NCBI GenBank assembly: GCA_011321985.1
Contig: DROB01000334.1
Span: forward strand, 1-5,688
Direction of reading: 5' to 3'
DNA length: 5,688 bases
Source of the DNA: Gammaproteobacteria bacterium
Lineage (GTDB): Bacteria > Pseudomonadota > Gammaproteobacteria > SZUA-229
A model generated the notes under the pieces. It was given only the letters and a program-made list of their open reading frames with translations, was not told where the DNA came from and searched no databases. Positions 1 through 5,688 of the stretch are shown here, in pieces. Each line of letters starts with the position of its first letter. Within the stretch, counting starts at the first letter, position 1. Position numbers and translations under genes: made by a program.

Positions 1-648
1 CTTATTTCGATTGTATTGTTTGATATTGTTATAAGTAAATTCTTTTTCAGCATACAGAGCATAATGTTCGGGAAAATCGCGGATGATCGCTGCCGCTAAT
101 CTAGCTATATCACGTGCCGTCGTCAGGTGTTTTTTATCCGGCCAGCCGGTACTGTTGACGAAGTGCGTATTATCCATACCGATATCCAGCGCATACTGAT
201 TCATCAGCTGCACGAATGCGGTCTCTGTTCCGGCAACATGTTCAGCCAGGGCCACACTGGCATCATTACCCGACTGTATAATCAATCCTTTTAGCAGCTC
301 ACGCACCGATACACTCGTATTCACTTCAAGATACATCCTCGAGCCACCCATACGCCAGGCTTTCTCACTGATATCGACCATATCATCCATCGATAACCGG
401 TTTTCATCCAGCTCTTTGTACACCACGTAAGCAGTCATCATCTTAGTGATGCTCGCCGGCTCGATCTGTATATCTGCATTTTTTTCGGCCAGCACCTGAC
501 CACTGGCAAAATCGACTAATATATAATTTTTTGCAGCCACATCCGGTGGCGCAGGCACAGGCTTGGCCGCCATCGCCACGCCGGCAGTCATCGATATGAT
601 GAACACCATAAAACTAAAACTATTTTTTATATCTCTTCTGGAAAACAT
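1..648 (-). CDS. dacA: Serine-type D-Ala-D-Ala carboxypeptidase, PBP5/6 family (3' end outside window)
   Basis: A periplasmic low-molecular-mass penicillin-binding protein that removes the terminal D-Ala from peptidoglycan pentapeptides. Only the first 216 residues are visible; the frame stays open to base 1. A hydrophobic signal peptide covers about residues 10-27, with likely cleavage after Ala-Met-Ala (27). The SxxK motif is S66-I-T-K69 in the family context PASITKMMTAY, so Ser66 is the nucleophile. The SxN motif is S126-G-N128, followed by DA. The KTG motif, the C-terminal beta domain and the amphipathic membrane anchor expected for this family (about 390 residues in full) lie outside the window. 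I chose ATG at 648 because GTGAG (656-660) sits 7 nt upstream. An in-frame ATG at 672 would add eight residues but has no convincing ribosome site. It follows rlpA after 68 nt. The family call is firm; the exact paralogue (dacA, dacC or dacD type) is not resolved. Confidence 0.93.
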   Translation of the reverse strand, partial: MFSRRDIKNSFSFMVFIISMTAGVAMAAKPVPAPPDVAAKNYILVDFASGQVLAEKNADIQIEPASITKMMTAYVVYKELDENRLSMDDMVDISEKAWRMGGSRMYLEVNTSVSVRELLKGLIIQSGNDASVALAEHVAGTETAFVQLMNQYALDIGMDNTHFVNSTGWPDKKHLTTARDIARLAAAIIRDFPEHYALYAEKEFTYNNIKQYNRNK

Positions 649-655
649 TTTCAAA

Positions 656-660
656 CTCAC
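656..660 (-). promoter_or_regulatory. Probable ribosome binding site of dacA
   Basis: GTGAG on the minus strand lies 7 nt before ATG 648. It is a modest match to the anti-Shine-Dalgarno sequence. It favours start 648 over the in-frame ATG at 672, which has only AT-rich sequence in front of it. Confidence 0.45.
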
Positions 661-683
661 TTGATTACTCATCTTATTTAACA

Positions 684-704
684 CGTCGGGCCATTATCCC
701 GACG
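684..704 (-). other. Intercistronic hairpin between rlpA and dacA
   Basis: A perfect 7-bp inverted repeat, CGTCGGG (684-690) and CCCGACG (698-704), with a 7-nt loop. Six of the seven pairs are G-C. It begins 12 nt after the rlpA stop and ends 35 nt before the dacA start. On the minus strand it is followed by TGTTAAATAA, which is AT-rich but not a T tract, so it is a poor intrinsic terminator. Partial attenuation, protection of the upstream mRNA's 3' end, or chance are all possible. Confidence 0.5.
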
Positions 705-716
705 GGCCACTTCGGG

Positions 717-1550
717 TTAATACCTCAGGATTTTTAAGTTCCGGTGATTGTTTTTCTTGAGCTGGCCTAACACAGTCTTTGCCACATGGTCGGAGGGTAA
801 CGGTCCAATTCGGACACGGTAGACTGCTTTTCCTTTCTTACTCTCGGTATGCAATCTGACATCACTGAAACCTTCACTCTGCAGCTTCCCTAATTGCTGC
901 AGAGCATTCTCTTCTGTCGCAAAAGCAGCTACCTGCACATAGAGTTTACCATCTTCATCAGCTGGTGACTCCACTATGGCATCGCTGCGTCGACGATTCT
1001 TTTCGCCAGCCGATGACACCACCCGGATACTGACGTTTGCAGTACCGGTCTGAGCGACACCCAGTTTCGTTGCCGCCGCGTAGGACAGATCAATAATCCT
1101 GCCAGGATGAAAAGGGCCTCTGTCGTTAACTTTGACGATAGCGACACGGCCATTATCTATATTTGTCACCTCGACATATACCGGTATAGGCAGAGTTTTA
1201 TGCGCTGCCGTCATGGCATACATATCGTACTCTTCACCACTGGAAGTGCGTTGGCCATGAAACTTGTTGCCGTACCATGACGCGATTCCTTTCTGCCGGA
1301 ACCCCTCACTGCTCTCTTTCACATGGTAAGTCTTGCCAAAGACTTCATAGCTATCCGGATTACCATATCTGCTGGGTTTGACGGCCTCTGGAACAGCATC
1401 AGGGATCTCATCCCATCGTTTCGAGTAGTTGGCCGGTGCGCTGTCCTTTACCCCGCTACATGAGGCGAGCAACACAACGACCAGCAGTATTAAAATATTC
1501 TGCCTTAAGGGGAAGGTTCTCAATTTTCTGGCACTTGTTTTTGAAGCCAC
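717..1550 (-). CDS. rlpA: RlpA, septal-ring lytic transglycosylase lipoprotein with SPOR domain
   Basis: An outer-membrane lipoprotein that, in Pseudomonas aeruginosa, cleaves glycan strands lacking stem peptides and helps daughter cells separate. The 277-residue protein has a basic N-terminus, a hydrophobic segment at about 19-30 and a lipobox L28-A-S-C31, so Cys31 should be lipidated. A low-complexity linker follows. The double-psi beta-barrel catalytic domain spans about 87-178 (GIASWYGNKFHG onward). E106, H117 and D143 reproduce the spacing of the E120/H131/D157 set I recall for P. aeruginosa RlpA, so the enzyme looks active rather than a binding-only version. A C-terminal SPOR domain covers about 201-277, opening with YVQVAAF, and should bind denuded glycan. 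Translation starts at GTG (1550), 6 nt past the mltB stop, with AGGAA just upstream, which suggests translational coupling to mltB. Confidence 0.95.
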   Translation of the reverse strand: MASKTSARKLRTFPLRQNILILLVVVLLASCSGVKDSAPANYSKRWDEIPDAVPEAVKPSRYGNPDSYEVFGKTYHVKESSEGFRQKGIASWYGNKFHGQRTSSGEEYDMYAMTAAHKTLPIPVYVEVTNIDNGRVAIVKVNDRGPFHPGRIIDLSYAAATKLGVAQTGTANVSIRVVSSAGEKNRRRSDAIVESPADEDGKLYVQVAAFATEENALQQLGKLQSEGFSDVRLHTESKKGKAVYRVRIGPLPSDHVAKTVLGQLKKNNHRNLKILRY

Positions 1551-1553
1551 TTG

Positions 1554-1558
1554 TTCCT
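1554..1558 (-). promoter_or_regulatory. Ribosome binding site of rlpA overlapping the mltB stop
   Basis: AGGAA lies 3 nt before the GTG at 1550, and its first two bases belong to the mltB TAG stop codon (1557-1559). Ribosomes finishing mltB therefore end on top of the rlpA initiation site. It fixes the GTG as the start although no ATG is available. Confidence 0.75.
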
Positions 1559-2561
1559 AGTGCTTGAGCTTCTCACTCAACTGGTAGACTGCCATCGCAT
1601 ATAACTCACTGTGGTTATAACGGGTGATGACATAAAAGTTTTTCAAACCGAGCCAATACTCATCGCCTTCTTTACCTTTTAGCTTGAGCAACGTCGCCAT
1701 CTGTTCCTTATCCGACTTACTGATTTTCGATGCTTGCTTCAGCGCGACACCCTGCGTTTCCAGTTGAGCGATAGTGACATAAGGTTTTAACGTATTCTTC
1801 TGTTTCACTATCCCCGTATTTTTAACAGTAACCGGATGCGCAACATCTTTCCCTTTCTTCCAGCCATGCCGACTGAAATAATTGGCGACACTGCCGATAA
1901 CATCCGGCAGACTATTCCAAAGATCACGTTTACCATCGCCGTCGAAATCAACGGCATATCGACGGTAGCTACTGGATATGAACTGTGGCATCCCCATCGC
2001 ACCGGCATAGGAACCGGTCATCTTGTTTATATCAATATTTTCTTCCTTTGATAACAGTAAAAACTGCTTCAGTTCATCTCTGAAAAATTTTCCTCGTTTG
2101 GGATAATCGAAGCCCAATGTCGTCAGTGAATCAAAAATCGTGTATTTCCCCGTATGTTTTCCATAATAGGATTCGACACCGATGATCGCCGCGATGATCT
2201 CCATCGGCACACCATATTTTTTTTCTGCTCGCATCAGCATCCCTTTATTATCCCGTATGAATTTTTTTCCTTTCTCACTCCGTTTATCGGTAACGAATAT
2301 CGGCCGATACCTTTTCCAGGTGAGCTTTTTTTCTGCAGGTTTAGCAATCGACTCCAGGACATCATCCAGTTTTTTTGCGCTCGCAAATTTACTCTCAAGG
2401 TAAGCACGATCAAATCCGTGCTCATCGACCATCTCCTTGATAAATTGTTTTACGTCTGTGCGTTGTGCATAATTTGCATGGACAACCTGAGGCACAAGAC
2501 TCGAAAAAGTCAGGACAAAACAAACTGAAACAAAATATTTTTTAATCACAAACATCATCAT
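1557..2561 (-). CDS. mltB: MltB-family lytic murein transglycosylase (soluble, SltB1-like)
   Basis: A lytic transglycosylase that cleaves the MurNAc-GlcNAc bond with formation of 1,6-anhydroMurNAc, acting in the periplasm. It has 334 residues. An N-terminal signal peptide with a hydrophobic core at about 9-24 probably ends at Val-His-Ala29. There is no lipobox: the only early cysteine, C14, has Val at -1. The product is therefore predicted to be soluble, unlike lipid-anchored E. coli MltB and like Pseudomonas SltB1 from the same gene order. The catalytic Glu is E130 in the family motif GVPMEIIAAIIGVES. GSYAGAMGMPQF (183-194) lines the active site. D205-F-D-G-D-G-K-R-D213 resembles the EF-hand-like calcium loop of MltB. 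The RYNHSELYAMAVYQL block (314-328) is the usual C-terminal signature. There is no added peptidoglycan-binding domain. Three ATGs in a row (2561, 2558, 2555) make the exact start ambiguous. It is rich in lysine and in A7-A8 runs. Confidence 0.94.
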   Translation of the reverse strand: MMMFVIKKYFVSVCFVLTFSSLVPQVVHANYAQRTDVKQFIKEMVDEHGFDRAYLESKFASAKKLDDVLESIAKPAEKKLTWKRYRPIFVTDKRSEKGKKFIRDNKGMLMRAEKKYGVPMEIIAAIIGVESYYGKHTGKYTIFDSLTTLGFDYPKRGKFFRDELKQFLLLSKEENIDINKMTGSYAGAMGMPQFISSSYRRYAVDFDGDGKRDLWNSLPDVIGSVANYFSRHGWKKGKDVAHPVTVKNTGIVKQKNTLKPYVTIAQLETQGVALKQASKISKSDKEQMATLLKLKGKEGDEYWLGLKNFYVITRYNHSELYAMAVYQLSEKLKH

Positions 2562-2563
2562 TA

Positions 2564-2568
2564 CTCTT
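2564..2568 (-). promoter_or_regulatory. Ribosome binding site of mltB
   Basis: AAGAG on the minus strand precedes three consecutive ATG codons. Spacing is 2 nt to the first ATG, 5 nt to the second (2558) and 8 nt to the third (2555). The second or third is more favourable, so the mature precursor may be one or two Met shorter than the annotated 334 residues. The 88-nt gap upstream (2562-2649) is AT-rich; I see no convincing terminator or promoter in it. Confidence 0.5.
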
Positions 2569-2649
2569 AGATTATTTTTTTATTTTCGATACAAAAAAGC
2601 CATTACTTATTAACTGCACAGGATGACGATAGCGGATACCCGGCACGCA

Positions 2650-3783
2650 CTATTTTGCGACCAGTCGCCGGTTCGTACTGATAGACATCAACATACCAAA
2701 AGCCGCCATCAGGGTCACCATGGAGGTACCACCGTAACTGACCAGAGGTAAAGGCACCCCCACGACCGGCAGGATGCCTGAAACCATGCCGACATTCACA
2801 AATAGATAAACAAAGAATGTCATACTGAGACTGCCCGCCAGCAGGCGACCAAAACTATCCTGTGCGTTCGCAGCGATATACAGACCTCGAATAATAATAA
2901 AGGCATAAATCGAAAGCAGAACGATAGCCCCCATGATACCAAATTCCTCCGCAAATACCGCGTATATAAAGTCTGTGGTACGTTCAGGCAGAAAATCCAG
3001 CTGCGACTGCGTACCATTGAGCCAGCCTTTACCGTAGATACCGCCCGAACCGATAGCGATGGTCGACTGGATGATGTGGTACCCCGAACCCAGGGGGTCC
3101 CTGCCCGGATCAAACAGTGTCAGTACACGCTGCTTCTGATAATCATGCATGAACTGCCACAGCACCGGGATAAGTGCCAGCATCAGAAAGATCGCACCAA
3201 ACAATATCCGCCAGCGAATACCACCGAAAAATACCACGAAAAAACCGGCTGTAGCGACCAGTAACGCGGTACCCAGATCTGGCTGTTTAGCTATGAGCAT
3301 GGTCGGCAGGACGACCAGGACCAATGAGATAAACAGTGATGTCACCTTGGGAGGAAACGGTTTTTCACACAGGTACCAGGCGATCATCATCGGAGTCACC
3401 AGTTTCATCATCTCCGATGGCTGGAAACGAATCACATACAGATTCAACCAACGCTGCGCACCCTTGCCTACATCACCGGCGACCAGTACCAGCACCAGCA
3501 ATATGATACCCAATGCAAAAAACCAGGGAGCCCATAGATAGAGCTGGTGCTGCGGTATCTGTGCCACAAAAAACATCACCGCAAAAGCGATGGCCAGACG
3601 TATCACCTGACGTTGTATCACTACGATCGAACCATCGGATGCACTGTACAAGATACCCAGCCCACATGCCATCAGTACCAACAATCCCGCCAGCAGTACC
3701 GGATCGATATGCAGCACCTGCAAGAACCTGGACAGTTTACTCTGGTAGGCAGAATCAAAAAATTGTTCGCTACTACTCTGCAT
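2650..3783 (-). CDS. rodA: RodA, SEDS-family peptidoglycan glycosyltransferase
   Basis: The inner-membrane SEDS polymerase of the elongasome, which joins lipid II into glycan chains and works as a pair with PBP2. The 377-residue protein has a short cytoplasmic N-terminus followed by about ten hydrophobic segments starting near residue 28, which fits the family's length and topology. The conserved periplasmic sequence FLPERTTDFIYAVFAEE contains D271, matching the essential Asp (D262 in E. coli RodA). QPSE-MMK places E124 and K127 at the spacing of E. coli E114 and K117. The C-terminal LPVVGVPLPLVSYGGTSM block (338-355) is the SEDS signature. It starts at ATG 3783, inside the last codons of mrdA (11-nt overlap), so the two partners are made together. 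The symbol mrdB is a synonym. Confidence 0.97.
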   Translation of the reverse strand: MQSSSEQFFDSAYQSKLSRFLQVLHIDPVLLAGLLVLMACGLGILYSASDGSIVVIQRQVIRLAIAFAVMFFVAQIPQHQLYLWAPWFFALGIILLVLVLVAGDVGKGAQRWLNLYVIRFQPSEMMKLVTPMMIAWYLCEKPFPPKVTSLFISLVLVVLPTMLIAKQPDLGTALLVATAGFFVVFFGGIRWRILFGAIFLMLALIPVLWQFMHDYQKQRVLTLFDPGRDPLGSGYHIIQSTIAIGSGGIYGKGWLNGTQSQLDFLPERTTDFIYAVFAEEFGIMGAIVLLSIYAFIIIRGLYIAANAQDSFGRLLAGSLSMTFFVYLFVNVGMVSGILPVVGVPLPLVSYGGTSMVTLMAAFGMLMSISTNRRLVAK

Positions 3784-5623
3784 ATTTTTCCATATATCGT
3801 TTGATTAAATCACGTGCGATAGGGGCCATCCTGCTACCATGTTCACCATTTTCAGCGACCACGGCAACGGCTAAAACAGGATCTTCAACAGGCCCGAAAC
3901 CGATGAACAGGCCATGATCACGCAATTTTTTTGCGACCGTTTCCTCATCGTACTCTTCATCCTGAGCGATACCGAATACCTGTGCGGTTCCGGTTTTCCC
4001 TGCCATCTTAAATTTCATACTCCAGCCCGTTGCACGCGCGGTTCCCCAGGTACCATGGACAACTTTTTTCATCGCATTAAACATCACATCCCAGTGGCTT
4101 TCCTGGTGTAATTCGATCATGGTCCTGGATGGCTCTCTTTTTTTCACCGTTCCATCCTGCGTGTTATGCACCTCTTTGAGCAACCGTGGCACAATTTTTT
4201 CACCCCGGCTGGCTAATGCCGCTGTCGCTACCGCTAATTGCACTGGTGTCGTCAACATATACCCCTGACCAATTCCGGCGATCAAGGTTTCACCCGGATA
4301 CCATACTCTGCCATGAGTACGCTTTTTCCACTCGGTCGATGGCAGTATCCCTTTACGCTCACCGAGTAAATCGATGCCTGTTCGTGAACCAAAACCAAAT
4401 TTCGCCATGAAGTCATGCATGTGATCAATACCTGCACGATAAGCTAACTCATAAAAATAAACATCGCAGGACTGTTCTATCGCTTTTGTCAGATCCACTG
4501 TACCGTGCCCTTCTTTTTTCCAGTCACGGTATTTACGTTCGGTATCATCGCCCGGCAGCAGATAATGGCCTTTGCAATAAATCGACTCTCGTACACCAAA
4601 ACTGCGCTGCTCTATCCCCGCCAGGCCAAGGAATGGTTTAAACGTTGAACCTGGTGGATACTGACCAAAAATAGCGCGATTAAACAACGGCTTATCTATA
4701 TCATGTCGCAATGCATCATAATTTTTATGACTGATGCCGTGAACGAAAAGATTAGGATCAAAACCCGGTTTACTAACAAACACCACGACCGCACCCGTAT
4801 GTGGCTCAATCGCGATCACGGCACCGGCGAGGTCACCTAATGCCTTTTCAGCCTGTCGCTGCAGCTCGATATCCAGATTCAGCGTCAGATCATTACCCGG
4901 TATGGGTGCGACTTTGTCGATCACACGCAATATCCGCCCCTGTGCATTCACTTCTACATTCTGCCGCCCTACCTGGCCATGGAGCTCGGACTCGTAATAT
5001 TTTTCCAGCCCGGTTTTACCGATGTGCGTCGTACCTCGATAATTTCCTTCATCGATAACGGTCAGATCCTTTTGATTGATCCTGCCGACGTAACCCACGA
5101 CATGTGCTGTGGTCTCACCCTGCGGATAAAAACGGCTCAGGCGCGCATTGATATCCACTCCCGGGAAGCGGTGGCGATTAACGGCAAGCCGCGCAACTTC
5201 ATCTTCGCTCAGGCGTGTACGCAACGAGATACGCTGAAATGATCGGCGCACCTTCAACTGCTCTTTAAAACGTTCCAGCTCAGCCTCACTGATGGTGACG
5301 ATTTCAGCCAGTCCTTTTAATGTCTGCTCCATATCATCAACCTGTTCCGGGATGATCTCAAGATGAAACGTCGGCTTGTTCTCAGCCAGAACAACACCAT
5401 TGCGATCATAGATCAGCCCTCGAGTTGGCGGCAACTCCATCAAACGGATGCGATTATGCTCCGATAAGTCGGAAAAATGTGCATAATCCACAATCTGCAA
5501 CCATGCCAGACGCGTTAACAGGCCCAACAACATCAACAGGCAGATTACCGCCGCGACAATAGCGCGAAACTTGAAGGTACTCGCTTCATGCGAATGATCG
5601 GAAACATGAGACCGGTATGACAT
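3773..5623 (-). CDS. mrdA: Penicillin-binding protein 2, elongasome peptidoglycan D,D-transpeptidase
   Basis: A class B penicillin-binding protein that cross-links the strands made by RodA during lateral wall growth. It has 616 residues. A short cytoplasmic tail and one transmembrane helix (about 20-44) anchor it in the inner membrane. The pedestal domain (about 60-240) opens with the class B motif PPTRGLIYDRNGVVLAEN (65-82) and includes AHVVGYVGRI (173-182). The transpeptidase domain (about 255-612) has all three catalytic motifs: S326-T-F-K329 with nucleophile Ser326, S385-C-D387 in the SxN position, and K543-T-G545. The sequence GIGQGYMLTTPVQLA (450-464) is typical of PBP2. D367, H373 and C386 match the spacing of a zinc site reported for Acinetobacter PBP2. 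An in-frame TAA two codons before ATG 5623 rules out a longer protein; no Shine-Dalgarno is visible. The gene ends in tandem TAG TAG codons within the start of rodA. Confidence 0.97.
   Translation of the reverse strand: MSYRSHVSDHSHEASTFKFRAIVAAVICLLMLLGLLTRLAWLQIVDYAHFSDLSEHNRIRLMELPPTRGLIYDRNGVVLAENKPTFHLEIIPEQVDDMEQTLKGLAEIVTISEAELERFKEQLKVRRSFQRISLRTRLSEDEVARLAVNRHRFPGVDINARLSRFYPQGETTAHVVGYVGRINQKDLTVIDEGNYRGTTHIGKTGLEKYYESELHGQVGRQNVEVNAQGRILRVIDKVAPIPGNDLTLNLDIELQRQAEKALGDLAGAVIAIEPHTGAVVVFVSKPGFDPNLFVHGISHKNYDALRHDIDKPLFNRAIFGQYPPGSTFKPFLGLAGIEQRSFGVRESIYCKGHYLLPGDDTERKYRDWKKEGHGTVDLTKAIEQSCDVYFYELAYRAGIDHMHDFMAKFGFGSRTGIDLLGERKGILPSTEWKKRTHGRVWYPGETLIAGIGQGYMLTTPVQLAVATAALASRGEKIVPRLLKEVHNTQDGTVKKREPSRTMIELHQESHWDVMFNAMKKVVHGTWGTARATGWSMKFKMAGKTGTAQVFGIAQDEEYDEETVAKKLRDHGLFIGFGPVEDPVLAVAVVAENGEHGSRMAPIARDLIKRYMEKYAE
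3788..3791 (-). promoter_or_regulatory. Ribosome binding site of rodA inside mrdA
   Basis: GGAA lies 4 nt before ATG 3783, inside the final codons of mrdA. It supports the chosen start and independent plus coupled initiation of rodA. Confidence 0.65.
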
Positions 5624-5654
5624 AGGTTAAAAAATTAAGGTCCAGAAAGACGGT

Positions 5655-5687
5655 TTATTATTATTTTTATGGATAGAAATCGTGAAA
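5655..5687 (-). promoter_or_regulatory. Weak candidate promoter upstream of mrdA
   Basis: On the minus strand TTTCAC (5682-5687) is followed, 18 nt later, by TAATAA (5658-5663) and an overlapping second TAATAA (5655-5660). Spacing is near-normal for a sigma-70 promoter but the -35 match is poor, and AT-rich gaps produce such matches easily. The rest of 5624-5688 shows short open frames running in from the edge. None is recognisable as the end of mreD, rlmH or another expected neighbour. Confidence 0.18.
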
Positions 5688-5688
5688 A

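Noticed and set aside
674..694. Six-codon minus-strand ORF in the rlpA-dacA gap with GGGA in front, ending just before the alternative dacA start
   Set aside because: Too short to distinguish from chance, and it overlaps the hairpin; no regulatory codon pattern is visible.
2154..2528. Plus-strand open frame of 124 codons opposite mltB, and similar ones opposite rodA and mrdA
   Set aside because: They lie wholly antisense to strongly conserved genes, have no recognisable motifs and lack good ribosome sites; they look like shadow frames.
2562..2649. Possible terminator or promoter in the rodA-mltB gap (small CGG-GTAT-CCG stem, T6 run, AT-rich tract)
   Set aside because: The stem is only three base pairs and lies far from the T run; no -35/-10 pair with normal spacing is present.
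3921..3935. Hairpin-like palindrome CGCAA-T5-TTGCG inside mrdA
   Set aside because: It is fully explained by coding sequence (Ala-Lys-Lys-Leu region) and the stem is short.
5624..5688. End of an upstream gene such as rlmH or mreD entering from the right edge
   Set aside because: The short open frames in this gap do not match the C-terminal ends I know for these proteins, and the stretch is too short to decide.

Overview
The window reads entirely on the minus strand and carries one continuous cell-wall block from a gammaproteobacterium. In transcription order (right to left) it holds mrdA (PBP2), rodA, mltB, rlpA and the first 216 codons of a dacA-type D,D-carboxypeptidase, which runs off the left edge. 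Pseudomonas has the same order at its pbpA-rodA-sltB1-rlpA-dacC locus; Escherichia coli keeps mrdA-mrdB-rlpA-dacA without the lytic transglycosylase. Gene order and protein motifs place the organism in Gammaproteobacteria. Base composition is moderate, with AT-rich gaps and many AAA lysine codons. The sequence does not identify a family or genus.

Layout: 5624-5688 is a short AT-rich upstream gap with a weak promoter candidate and no recognisable gene end. mrdA (3773-5623) overlaps rodA (2650-3783) by 11 nt. An 88-nt AT-rich gap precedes mltB (1557-2561). rlpA (717-1550) starts with GTG 6 nt after the mltB stop, and its Shine-Dalgarno overlaps that stop. A 68-nt gap with a strong 7-bp hairpin separates rlpA from dacA (start 648, continuing past position 1). 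There is no gene-free stretch above 300 bases. I see no tRNA, rRNA, mobile element, CRISPR array or plus-strand gene.

How the genes work together: RodA polymerises lipid II into glycan strands and PBP2 cross-links them; together they form the synthetic core of the elongasome that sets rod shape. MltB cuts glycan strands. RlpA cuts glycan that has lost its stem peptides and carries a SPOR domain that binds such glycan at division sites. The DacA-type enzyme trims the terminal D-Ala from pentapeptides, controlling donor availability. The set makes, opens and trims peptidoglycan.

This is mainly a conserved housekeeping region and I found no credible undescribed system. The points worth checking are fine-grained: a possible variant zinc site in PBP2, an SD-less mrdA start, a soluble rather than lipid-anchored MltB, the rlpA-dacA hairpin, and a cluster of poly-A runs in mltB.
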